From positions 1 through 33,210 of IMG/VR virus record IMGVR_UViG_3300046009_002647: DNA of 33,210 bases. One strand, 5' to 3'. The first letter of the stretch is position 1, and every line of letters begins with the position of its first letter. Position numbers and translations under genes: made by a program. Below, piece after piece: positions 6,503-13,098 of the stretch. Source of the DNA: a virus. The notes under the pieces are model-generated. The model was not told the origin of the DNA. It saw nothing but the letters and a program-made list of their open reading frames with translations, and searched no databases.

Positions 6503-8064
6503 TAGTTACTTCTTTTATGTGTTATTGTGGTATTGGTTAATAAAACTGTTGTAGCTACACTTGCAGCATTCTCTAAGGCTAACCTAATAACCTTTGAAGG
6601 ATCTATAATTCCTTTCTCAAACATATCTACAATTTCGTAATCCTTAACATCATATCCGTAGTTATCTTTTTGTGCTAATAAGTTTCCTTCAATCGAATCC
6701 AACTTAACCCCTGCATTACTTAAAATAGTGCGCATAGGAGCTTGAATTGACTCAAGTAGACACTTATATCCTTTTGATACAGGAACGAGCTTTAAAGAGG
6801 CGTTATATAGCGCTAAACCTCCTCCTACAACTACACCTTCAGATATCGCACTCTTAACCGCATTGATTGCGTCATCTACTCTATCAATCTTCTCCTTAAT
6901 TTCTACTTCAGTTGTTCCTCCGACTTTAATTACAGAAACACCACAAGCTAACTTTGAAATACGGTCTCTTAAGTATTCCTTTTCTAAATTGTTGTTTGAG
7001 TTCTTGATTACTTTATTCAGCTCTTCAATCTTTGATTGAACCCTATCTGCATTAGGTTTCTCGTTAAAGAATAATACAGTGTCATCTTTAGTTACAGTCA
7101 ATCTACTACATTTACCAAGCAATTCATTCATATCATACCCTTCAATGTTTGTAGAGGTATCTAAATCAATAATTAAACCACCTGTAGCTAAAGAAATATC
7201 TGTCAAGTAATCTCTGCGCTTCTCACCTATACTTGGCGGTATAATTGTAGCCACTTTAAGACCGTTCTTTTTATTAGCATATAACACCTTCATAACCTCA
7301 AACTCCATTTCAGATATGATAAGTAGCTCTTTCTTTGCGTGGTGACAAAACTCTATAACAGGTAGTAATTCTGTAATATTCTGAAACCTTCTGTTAGATA
7401 GTAAGATAAATGGGTTGTTATTAAACTCAATTGATCTATTCTCTGGTTTATTTACAAACCCCTCAAATTCATATCCTCTTGCGATTGGCATACCGTCAAT
7501 AAAGTCCAAATAGGTTTCTGAACTTTCTGATTGCTCGTAAGATACAACACCATTCTTTCCAGCAGATATAAAGGCTTTTGCAATTATTTCTCCTAATTCA
7601 GAATCATTATTTGCAGATATTCTTGCAACATCAAATAAATAAGAATCATCAACTTCTTTAGATGTACTCTTGATATAATCAACAACTTCTTTTACAGCAA
7701 AGTCAATACCATTCTTTAAATCGATTGCTGATTCACCTTTCTTTAAATACTTCTGGCTATTGTCGATAATTGCCTTTGTAAGTACAGCTGTGCCAGTTGT
7801 ACCGTCACCTGCTTCATTGACTGTTTTTCTACAAGCTTGCTTTACAAATTCACAGCCTAAACTTTCTGTTGCATCTTCAAGGAAAATACTTTCCGCTACT
7901 GATACACCATCCTTTGTTACGATTGGTAGTCCTCCTGGACTCTCAATTAATACTGTTCTACCTCTATATCCCATAGTTGTAGCAACCGCATCACAAACCG
8001 TTGAGATACCTTTAATTAAAGGCTCTTTTGCTTCTTGATTAAATTTAACTTCTTTTATAACCAT
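6502..8064 (-). CDS. groEL: Chaperonin GroEL (cpn60)
   Basis: A 520-residue group I chaperonin. The ATPase residues sit at the E. coli numbers: D52 in TKDGVSVAES, D87 in EAGDGTTGTAV, and D398 in RVDDAINAVKSA, so no net insertion exists up to there. The apical domain is present (YEFEGFVNKPENRSIEF, then PFILLSNRRFQNITELLPVI and GEKRRDYLTDISLATGG). The GEGVVVGGG-type equatorial segment is intact. The C-terminus ends in TNTTITHKRSN and lacks the flexible GGM tail of bacterial GroEL. It probably folds phage virion proteins. It is the first gene of the minus-strand operon, preceding groES, which is the reverse of the usual bacterial order. Confidence 0.95.
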   Translation of the reverse strand: MVIKEVKFNQEAKEPLIKGISTVCDAVATTMGYRGRTVLIESPGGLPIVTKDGVSVAESIFLEDATESLGCEFVKQACRKTVNEAGDGTTGTAVLTKAIIDNSQKYLKKGESAIDLKNGIDFAVKEVVDYIKSTSKEVDDSYLFDVARISANNDSELGEIIAKAFISAGKNGVVSYEQSESSETYLDFIDGMPIARGYEFEGFVNKPENRSIEFNNNPFILLSNRRFQNITELLPVIEFCHHAKKELLIISEMEFEVMKVLYANKKNGLKVATIIPPSIGEKRRDYLTDISLATGGLIIDLDTSTNIEGYDMNELLGKCSRLTVTKDDTVLFFNEKPNADRVQSKIEELNKVIKNSNNNLEKEYLRDRISKLACGVSVIKVGGTTEVEIKEKIDRVDDAINAVKSAISEGVVVGGGLALYNASLKLVPVSKGYKCLLESIQAPMRTILSNAGVKLDSIEGNLLAQKDNYGYDVKDYEIVDMFEKGIIDPSKVIRLALENAASVATTVLLTNTTITHKRSN

Positions 8065-8087
8065 AATAAATTTGATTTTTTATATTG

Positions 8088-8095
8088 CAAATATA
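8088..8095 (-). promoter_or_regulatory. Promoter box for the groEL-groES-acb2 operon
   Basis: Read on the minus strand this is TATATTTG followed by CA, a Bacteroidota -7 element 23 nt before the groEL start codon. No clear -33 box is seen. It lies 16 nt from the divergent plus-strand box, so the two promoters could influence each other. Confidence 0.65.
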
Positions 8096-8111
8096 CACTT
8101 TTTTTATTTCG

Positions 8112-8119
8112 TATCTTTG
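8112..8119 (+). promoter_or_regulatory. Bacteroidota-type -7 box TATCTTTG
   Basis: TATCTTTG followed by CA, embedded in TTTTATTTCGTATCTTTGCA, which recurs at 22412-22433. A TTG at 8085-8087 may be a loose -33 element. It drives the rightward unit starting at 8151. Confidence 0.75.
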
Positions 8120-8150
8120 CAGAGATTTATTAAAAATATTATAATTAACT

Positions 8151-8423
8151 ATGCTAAAGGTAAATAAGTCTGAGATGAAATGTAATGTTGCAAAACGTAC
8201 ACCATCTCACCCTAAGAAAAGTCATATAGTAAAGGCTTGCGAAGGAGGGAAAGAGAAGATAATTAGATTTGGAGAGCAAGGAGCTAAGACAGCAGGAAAA
8301 CCTAAAGCAGGAGAAAGCGATAAGATGAAGAAGAAAAGAGCTTCATTTAAAGCAAGACACGGAAAGAATATAGCGAAAGGAAAAATGTCTGCTGCATATT
8401 GGGCTGACAAAGAAAAATGGTAA
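8151..8423 (+). CDS. Small basic conserved phage protein
   Basis: A 90-residue Lys/Arg-rich protein. Residues about 6-20 are KSEMKCNVAKRTPSHPKKSH, and the C-terminal half has KAGESDKMKKKRASFKARH followed by MSAAYWADKEKW. The combination of an RxSFxARH segment and a terminal YWAxKxKW is one I associate with small conserved proteins in diverse phages, without a settled function. The charge suggests nucleic-acid binding or packaging into the head. Two Cys residues (12 and 30) are present but are not arranged as an obvious zinc site. It is the first gene after the divergent promoter. Confidence 0.65.
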   Translation: MLKVNKSEMKCNVAKRTPSHPKKSHIVKACEGGKEKIIRFGEQGAKTAGKPKAGESDKMKKKRASFKARHGKNIAKGKMSAAYWADKEKW

Positions 8424-8449
8424 ATAATAACTTAAAAATATAAAATAAA

Positions 8450-8716
8450 ATGTCATATCAAAAATTACAAGCAAATAGAGCTGCTGCTGTAACACCAAGT
8501 AATACAGCTAATATTCCATCATTATCTTCAGAAGCAGGAACACCGAATAGAGGCTGTGTGCTTTACGTTGGTACGAAAGGTAATTTAAAAGTATTGACTG
8601 TCGGAGGAGATGAAGTAACTTTTACAAACTTCCAAGATGGTAGTTTCTTACCAGTGCAGGTAGTTAGGGTTTATTCAACAGGAACAACAGCATCTAACAT
8701 CATAGCTCTTTGGTAA
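8450..8716 (+). CDS. Probable virion structural protein
   Basis: An 88-residue protein with an Ala-rich start (QANRAAAVTPSNTANIPSLS) and a beta-rich rest (GCVLYVGTKGNLKVLTVGG, then SFLPVQVVRVYSTGTTAS, ending IIALW). This pattern recurs in many phage structural clusters, usually without a name. It probably folds into a small beta-sandwich that contributes to the capsid surface or neck. It is followed 1 nt later by a fibre-like gene. No enzymatic feature is visible. Confidence 0.6.
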   Translation: MSYQKLQANRAAAVTPSNTANIPSLSSEAGTPNRGCVLYVGTKGNLKVLTVGGDEVTFTNFQDGSFLPVQVVRVYSTGTTASNIIALW

Positions 8717-8717
8717 T

Positions 8718-9518
8718 ATGTTTATAGCAATAGCAAATGCAATAGGAGCTAATAGGTCTTCTGGTATTAAATACGACACATCTTACAAAGCTGTATTAGA
8801 TAGAGCTACTAGTCTTGGATATCCAATACCTTCATCTGCACAACAAATTGTACAAAATCAGTTAGTTTTAGATTTAAAAGCAGGAGGCATTTGGGATAAA
8901 CTTGATGTGTTTTATGTTTTTGCGACTGGGACGGGTGCTACAAATGCGTTTGCTTCATTGAATTGGAAAACTCCCACATTATATCAATCTACATTAAACA
9001 ATCCATTAACTTTTGCTACAAATAATGGATTTACTAATACTAGCACTGGTTCTATTTCAACAAACTTTATTCCTTCAACTAATGGGGTAGAATATAAACT
9101 AAGTGATGCGAGTAGATTTGCTTGGGTACACACTGCTGGTACAGGAACTATCGATGGTGTGAGCGGTAGTTTATCGAATAGATTTACTTTTGATGCAGTT
9201 TTACCTCAAAACATCAACAATGGAACAACAAGTAATGCTATTGGTGCTTTATCAGGAACGGGTTTGAAATCAATTAACAGACCTGCAAGTAATCAAATAA
9301 GAGTCTTTCAAAATACAAATTTAAGTGTAAGTGGAACTAGTAATAGTTCAGCATTAACTACAACACCTCAATTAGTTTTTAGGTCATTAACAACTTACGG
9401 AACTCACACAATTTCCGTTTATGGAATGGGAGCTTCTTTAGTCACTTCTGGAGGTGATGCAACTTTGAACACAAATTTATACAATGCAATTAATACTTAT
9501 ATGACAAATTTAGTTTAA
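8718..9518 (+). CDS. Probable tail or fibre protein, beta-rich
   Basis: A 266-residue Ser/Thr/Asn-rich protein. The N-terminal 55 residues are helical (AVLDRATSLGYPIPSSAQQI, then QNQLVLDLKAGGIWDKLDV). The remainder has strand-rich text typical of LamG/concanavalin-like phage appendage proteins (FYVFATGTGATNAFASLNWK, then FAWVHTAGTGTIDGVSGS). It ends in a short helix, LYNAINTYMTNLV. The region after residue 60 could form a sugar-binding jelly roll. Its stop codon is separated by a single base from the next start. Assignment as a fibre is from composition and position. Confidence 0.55.
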   Translation: MFIAIANAIGANRSSGIKYDTSYKAVLDRATSLGYPIPSSAQQIVQNQLVLDLKAGGIWDKLDVFYVFATGTGATNAFASLNWKTPTLYQSTLNNPLTFATNNGFTNTSTGSISTNFIPSTNGVEYKLSDASRFAWVHTAGTGTIDGVSGSLSNRFTFDAVLPQNINNGTTSNAIGALSGTGLKSINRPASNQIRVFQNTNLSVSGTSNSSALTTTPQLVFRSLTTYGTHTISVYGMGASLVTSGGDATLNTNLYNAINTYMTNLV

Positions 9519-9519
9519 T

Positions 9520-9723
9520 ATGATAGTTTTACATCCAAATACAGAACAATACAATGCTTTAAATGGTTACACAAATGGTGTTTGCAGGTTAGAGTTTATA
9601 AAAGATGGGGCAGATAAATGGTTTATAGGTCTTGACGCACTTACATACGAACCATTTCAGCCAATTCACGACCAATTAAATGAGTTAGAAAGGATTGAAT
9701 ATACGCCTTGTATAGATGAGTAG
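9520..9723 (+). CDS. Hypothetical protein
   Basis: A 67-residue acidic protein that I do not recognise, beginning MIVLHPNTEQYNALNGYTNG and ending in PCIDE. It starts 1 nt after a fibre-like gene and overlaps the next, membrane, gene by 8 nt, so it is translated within the fibre-lysis unit. Small proteins in this position are sometimes fibre assembly chaperones, but nothing in the sequence shows that. Confidence 0.5.
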   Translation: MIVLHPNTEQYNALNGYTNGVCRLEFIKDGADKWFIGLDALTYEPFQPIHDQLNELERIEYTPCIDE

Positions 9724-9922
9724 AAAAGAAAAAATAGACCTTTACTTAAATAAATGGATAAGCAGAAAGTTAACAGTATTTATTGTTGCTTCAATTGCAT
9801 TATTCTTTAGTAAGGTTGATTCAGATAATTGGACTATAGTAGCTACAATGTATATAGCTGTAGAAGGCGCTACAAATATAGCAGAACGTTTAATTAAAGC
9901 AAAGAACAATAATGTCACTTAA
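9716..9922 (+). CDS. Small membrane protein, holin candidate
   Basis: A 68-residue protein. A basic N-terminus (residues 1-18) precedes a hydrophobic segment at about 19-34 (LTVFIVASIALFFSKV), then a short polar turn with DSDN, a second hydrophobic stretch at about 40-55 (TIVATMYIAVEGATNI), and a basic C-terminal tail. That layout suits a two-segment holin. It lies just before another small membrane protein and the M15 endolysin, the usual place of holin genes. It overlaps its neighbours on both sides by 8 and 11 nt. Confidence 0.6.
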   Translation: MSRKEKIDLYLNKWISRKLTVFIVASIALFFSKVDSDNWTIVATMYIAVEGATNIAERLIKAKNNNVT

Positions 9923-10091
9923 CGATTTGAAGATATACGGACTAAATTCGCTTGCTATGGCTGTAAGTTTTTCTAATGTAGAAGCTACATTAAAGATATT
10001 CCTTTTATGCGTATCTATTATTTATACCATATTGAAGACCATAGAATTATTAAAGAATAAAAAGAATGACAACAAAGGAGATAATTTCTAA
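9912..10091 (+). CDS. Small membrane protein, holin or antiholin candidate
   Basis: A 59-residue frame that overlaps the previous gene by 11 nt and the endolysin gene by 26 nt. It has one clear membrane segment at about 27-46 (LKIFLLCVSIIYTILKTIEL), an amphipathic N-terminal stretch (LNSLAMAVSFSNVEATL) and a lysine- and asparagine-rich cytoplasmic tail. The nested overlaps and the position directly before a peptidoglycan peptidase suggest that it works with the preceding membrane protein in the timing of lysis. Which of the two is the holin cannot be told. Confidence 0.6.
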   Translation: MSLNDLKIYGLNSLAMAVSFSNVEATLKIFLLCVSIIYTILKTIELLKNKKNDNKGDNF

Positions 10092-10530
10092 ATACGGAAA
10101 ACCTAATGTAACTGGTGAAGGTTATCTTATGACTATTAATCTTCCGTACCCTATGCGATTAGCTTGGGATACAGATACAAAGGTTACTAAAATGAGATGC
10201 CATAAATTAGTTGGCGCTAGATTCCTTGCTGTATTTAATGAAATACATAGAGTTTATGGCTATAATAAAATAGTTGATCTTGGTATTGATTTATTTGGAG
10301 GTTGTTTTAACTTTAGAAAGATGAGAGGTGGTGATGACTGGAGTACTCATTCTTGGGGAATTTCGATTGATTTAGATCCTGGTAGAAACCAATTAAAAGA
10401 AACGTCAAAAACAGCAAGATTTGCTAGACCAGAATATAAACCTATGATTGATATATTTTATAAACACGGATTTATATCGTTAGGTAGAGAGAAGAATTAC
10501 GATTGGATGCATTTTGAAATAAAAGAATAA
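10066..10530 (+). CDS. M15-type peptidoglycan peptidase, endolysin
   Basis: A 154-residue peptidase of the VanY/M15 group. The zinc ligands are visible: H95 and D102 in THSWGISIDLDP, and H149 in DWMHFEI, with D146 close by as in the family's catalytic pocket. It probably cleaves peptide cross-links in peptidoglycan (D-Ala-D-Ala carboxypeptidase or L-Ala-D-Glu endopeptidase type). No signal peptide is seen, so release into the periplasm would need a holin, in keeping with the two small membrane genes just upstream. Length and motif spacing are normal for phage M15 endolysins. Confidence 0.88.
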   Translation: MTTKEIISKYGKPNVTGEGYLMTINLPYPMRLAWDTDTKVTKMRCHKLVGARFLAVFNEIHRVYGYNKIVDLGIDLFGGCFNFRKMRGGDDWSTHSWGISIDLDPGRNQLKETSKTARFARPEYKPMIDIFYKHGFISLGREKNYDWMHFEIKE

Positions 10531-10537
10531 AGTAACT

Positions 10538-11746
10538 ATGGCAAGAATAAAGACATACACAATAGATAACTTAATATCAGATAACGATATTATAATTGGA
10601 AGTGATAACGATAACTTTGACCAAACAAAGAATTATCAAGTATCAGCATTAAGACAATACATAGTAAGTGGGTTAGATCCAGAGACTGGAGGTAATCTAA
10701 AGATAACTACAATTGTAGATAATGATTCAGAGGAAACAACTCCTGAGGATTATTTCAACAATTCAGAAACTCCAATTATTGTATTACATTATGAGATTGT
10801 ATTCTTAATTTTAAATGGAAGAACATTTATATTTAGAAAAAATAACGATACTTATGGCGTTGATGAAACTCAAGTTGTATCAGGTGATTTTACAGAAATA
10901 GATATTACATCTATAATTAATGCAAATCTACAAGATTTAGATAACGTATTGAATCAAGGAAATGTATCTCAGGAAGACGCAAAAATAGGTTCTTTATTCT
11001 TGTATGATGAAACAAATACTAGTTACGGTAAGATATTTACAGATAAAGACACTTTCATATTTCAAAACCGTCAACTAAATAATATACTTGAAGCTGGAAG
11101 TGGATACATTACATTAAGAAACAATAACTCTACAAACGATAAATTCTCAATTCAAAAACCAGCAGGTCTAACAACTGCAAGAACAGCTACATTCCAAAAT
11201 GCATCTGGTACGATTGCTTATTTATCAGACATACCTACTATTGAAATTCAAGAATTAGCAGATGGAGATAACATATCTATTGAATCAAGCGATGGTGTAT
11301 ATACAATTAACTCGCAATACTACAATAGACCGTATGCAAATCATATTGAGCTTAGAGATTCATTAACAAATACCACTTATTTTTCAGACGGTCAAAACTA
11401 TGTATATGATGTTACAAGTCCAATAAACTCTATAAGAGTAAAGTTTAATGATCCTATATTCAAGAATACAACAAGCAATGTTAAGGTTGCTTCGGTATTT
11501 ATTGAGTTTGAATCAGGTGCTGAAATTAAGAAAACAAGAACAGATATATATAATACAAATGTTTCATTAACTAGTAACTATATTACGTTTCCATTTAATT
11601 TTTCTTCTCTTAGCACTACTATTGGGGAAAGACCTATAGATGTAAAAGTTACTCTATATCCAGACGTAATTACAAATGGAGTAGAATTATGTGATGGAAC
11701 AATATCTGAATCAATATCAAATTTTTTAAACGATGATTTATTCTAA
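10538..11746 (+). CDS. Tail fibre-like protein
   Basis: A 402-residue protein. The N-terminus (YTIDNLISDNDIIIGSDND, then YQVSALRQYIVSGLDPETGG) resembles the anchor segments of Bacteroidota phage fibres that begin with a short strand-turn and a LxxYI helix. The middle (ILEAGSGYITLRNNNSTNDK, ATFQNASGTIAYLSDIPTI) is typical of repetitive beta-structured stalks, with the TIAYLSDI phrase often seen at the end of such a stalk. The C-terminal 140 residues form a different beta-rich domain that may bind the receptor. It lies between the endolysin and the spanin-like gene and overlaps the latter by 14 nt. Confidence 0.6.
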   Translation: MARIKTYTIDNLISDNDIIIGSDNDNFDQTKNYQVSALRQYIVSGLDPETGGNLKITTIVDNDSEETTPEDYFNNSETPIIVLHYEIVFLILNGRTFIFRKNNDTYGVDETQVVSGDFTEIDITSIINANLQDLDNVLNQGNVSQEDAKIGSLFLYDETNTSYGKIFTDKDTFIFQNRQLNNILEAGSGYITLRNNNSTNDKFSIQKPAGLTTARTATFQNASGTIAYLSDIPTIEIQELADGDNISIESSDGVYTINSQYYNRPYANHIELRDSLTNTTYFSDGQNYVYDVTSPINSIRVKFNDPIFKNTTSNVKVASVFIEFESGAEIKKTRTDIYNTNVSLTSNYITFPFNFSSLSTTIGERPIDVKVTLYPDVITNGVELCDGTISESISNFLNDDLF

Positions 11747-12293
11747 AATATTAAATCGAGTTATATTTATAGCTATTGGGGTTGTAATGGCTTTTTCTGT
11801 ATTGCATTTCTGTGAATATAGAGGTGTCTCTGAAACAATAACATACAAAGATAAAATAATAAAGATAACAGATACTTTAAGGGTAAAAGACAATAATATT
11901 GTTACTAAGTACAAGACTGTGTATATAAGAAAAACTGATACGTCTTTAGTGTATTTAGATAAACCAGACACAACGTCAATTACAGCAAAAGTATACAACC
12001 AACCGATAGAAGGCAAGAGAGTTAAAGGTATTGCCCATATCACAACAACTGGGGAATTGTTAGATTTCTGTTCAGAGGTAGAAGTTAACGATACAATAAG
12101 AGAAACCACAATTACAAAATACAGAGATAGGAGTAAGGCTTTTGTTTCGGCATCGTACAATACAAACAATCAATTGAATTTAGGAATTGATTGGAACATA
12201 AAGAATAAGATATTATTAAAGGGAGGTGTTGGATATGAAACACAAACGTTAAAGCCTTATATTTCATTAGGAATCGGTATCCCTATATTTTAA
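11733..12293 (+). CDS. Membrane-anchored beta-rich protein, spanin candidate
   Basis: A 186-residue protein. A basic start precedes one membrane segment at about 9-27 (VIFIAIGVVMAFSVLHFC). The extended polar region (residues 35-130) is strand-rich and Thr/Lys-rich. The last 55 residues read as amphipathic strands (AFVSASYNTNNQLNLGIDW, LLKGGVGYETQTLKPYISLG) ending in IPIF, with a terminal Phe like outer-membrane protein signals. An inner-membrane anchor joined to an outer-membrane-seeking tail is what a spanin needs to bridge the envelope. The lysis-module position supports this, but no known spanin motif is visible. Confidence 0.45.
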   Translation: MIYSKILNRVIFIAIGVVMAFSVLHFCEYRGVSETITYKDKIIKITDTLRVKDNNIVTKYKTVYIRKTDTSLVYLDKPDTTSITAKVYNQPIEGKRVKGIAHITTTGELLDFCSEVEVNDTIRETTITKYRDRSKAFVSASYNTNNQLNLGIDWNIKNKILLKGGVGYETQTLKPYISLGIGIPIF

Positions 12294-12294
12294 T

Positions 12295-12302
12295 TATCTT
12301 TG
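12295..12302 (+). promoter_or_regulatory. Bacteroidota-type -7 box TATCTTTG
   Basis: TATCTTTG followed by CA, starting 1 nt after the stop codon of the spanin candidate and 24 nt before the next ATG. It opens the packaging unit. The ATG is reached through TAATTTAATTTAATATG (12313-12329), which is repeated exactly at 22443-22459. Confidence 0.7.
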
Positions 12303-12326
12303 CATATATTTTTAATTTAATTTAAT

Positions 12327-12551
12327 ATGAATTTAGTAAGAAAGATATCCGTTAAAATGGATAATAACAATATTATGCACTACCAAGTGAACAGTAATGT
12401 ATTTGGTGGCTCTGGAGTAGTTTCAGATATAATAAAGGAAGATATGTTCTTTGACATCTATGTAAAGGAAATAGATAGCGATGTAAAAGCTATATGGAAG
12501 TCTTTTAATTTAAGCAATGTAATTCATATCGAATACTATACGCAATTATAG
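12327..12551 (+). CDS. Hypothetical protein
   Basis: A 74-residue protein that I do not recognise, with alternating hydrophobic and polar residues suggesting a small beta-alpha fold (LVRKISVKMDNNNIMHYQVN, then FDIYVKEIDSDVKAIWKSF). It is the first gene of the packaging unit and is followed 4 nt later by the GroES-like gene. No motif assigns a role. Confidence 0.5.
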   Translation: MNLVRKISVKMDNNNIMHYQVNSNVFGGSGVVSDIIKEDMFFDIYVKEIDSDVKAIWKSFNLSNVIHIEYYTQL

Positions 12552-12555
12552 TCTT

Positions 12556-13098
12556 ATGAGAAGTCCACATTATTTTATAGTTAGACCTTTCAATAAAGAG
12601 AGGTATTCTAATAATTCATCTAATGGATTAATTTTAAATATATCTGTTGAGGACCACAACTTCACACAAAGATTAGCAGAAGTAGTATCAACACCTATTG
12701 GTTATGAAGGGGATGTAGAAATTGGAGATACAATAGTTGTACATCACAATACATTTAGGATTCAATATAATAATCAAGGGTTTCCTTTGGAGAGTAAATA
12801 TCATATTAAAGATGACTTATTTTATGTTGAGAAGGAATTAGCTTATATGGTTATAAAGGGTGATGATAAAATTGCATTACCTCCATTTTGTTTTATAGAG
12901 CCTACAACTATCAATGATAAGTATGAAGGACATAAAGAGAATGAACAAATATGTATCTTAAAGTATAAGAATAAAGATATGACTAATCTAAACGAAGGTT
13001 CGTTGATTGGCGTTAAGAAAGATTCAGAATACGAGTTCAAGATATTTGACGAGAAGTTATATATGATTAATCAAAATAGAATTATATTGCATTTATGA
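12556..13098 (+). CDS. GroES-like fold protein next to terminase
   Basis: A 180-residue protein. The N-terminal 75 residues follow the cpn10 pattern: an opening strand YFIVRPFNKE, a loop carrying SSNGLILN in the position of the GroES mobile loop, then RLAEVVSTPIGYEGDVEIGD and TIVVHHNTFR. The remaining 100 residues are an added domain of strands with no counterpart in GroES. I recall similar uncharacterised proteins near packaging genes in marine phages. It may be a structural or chaperone subunit. It ends in an ATGA overlap with TerL. The cpn10 relation is a pattern-level inference. Confidence 0.5.
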   Translation: MRSPHYFIVRPFNKERYSNNSSNGLILNISVEDHNFTQRLAEVVSTPIGYEGDVEIGDTIVVHHNTFRIQYNNQGFPLESKYHIKDDLFYVEKELAYMVIKGDDKIALPPFCFIEPTTINDKYEGHKENEQICILKYKNKDMTNLNEGSLIGVKKDSEYEFKIFDEKLYMINQNRIILHL

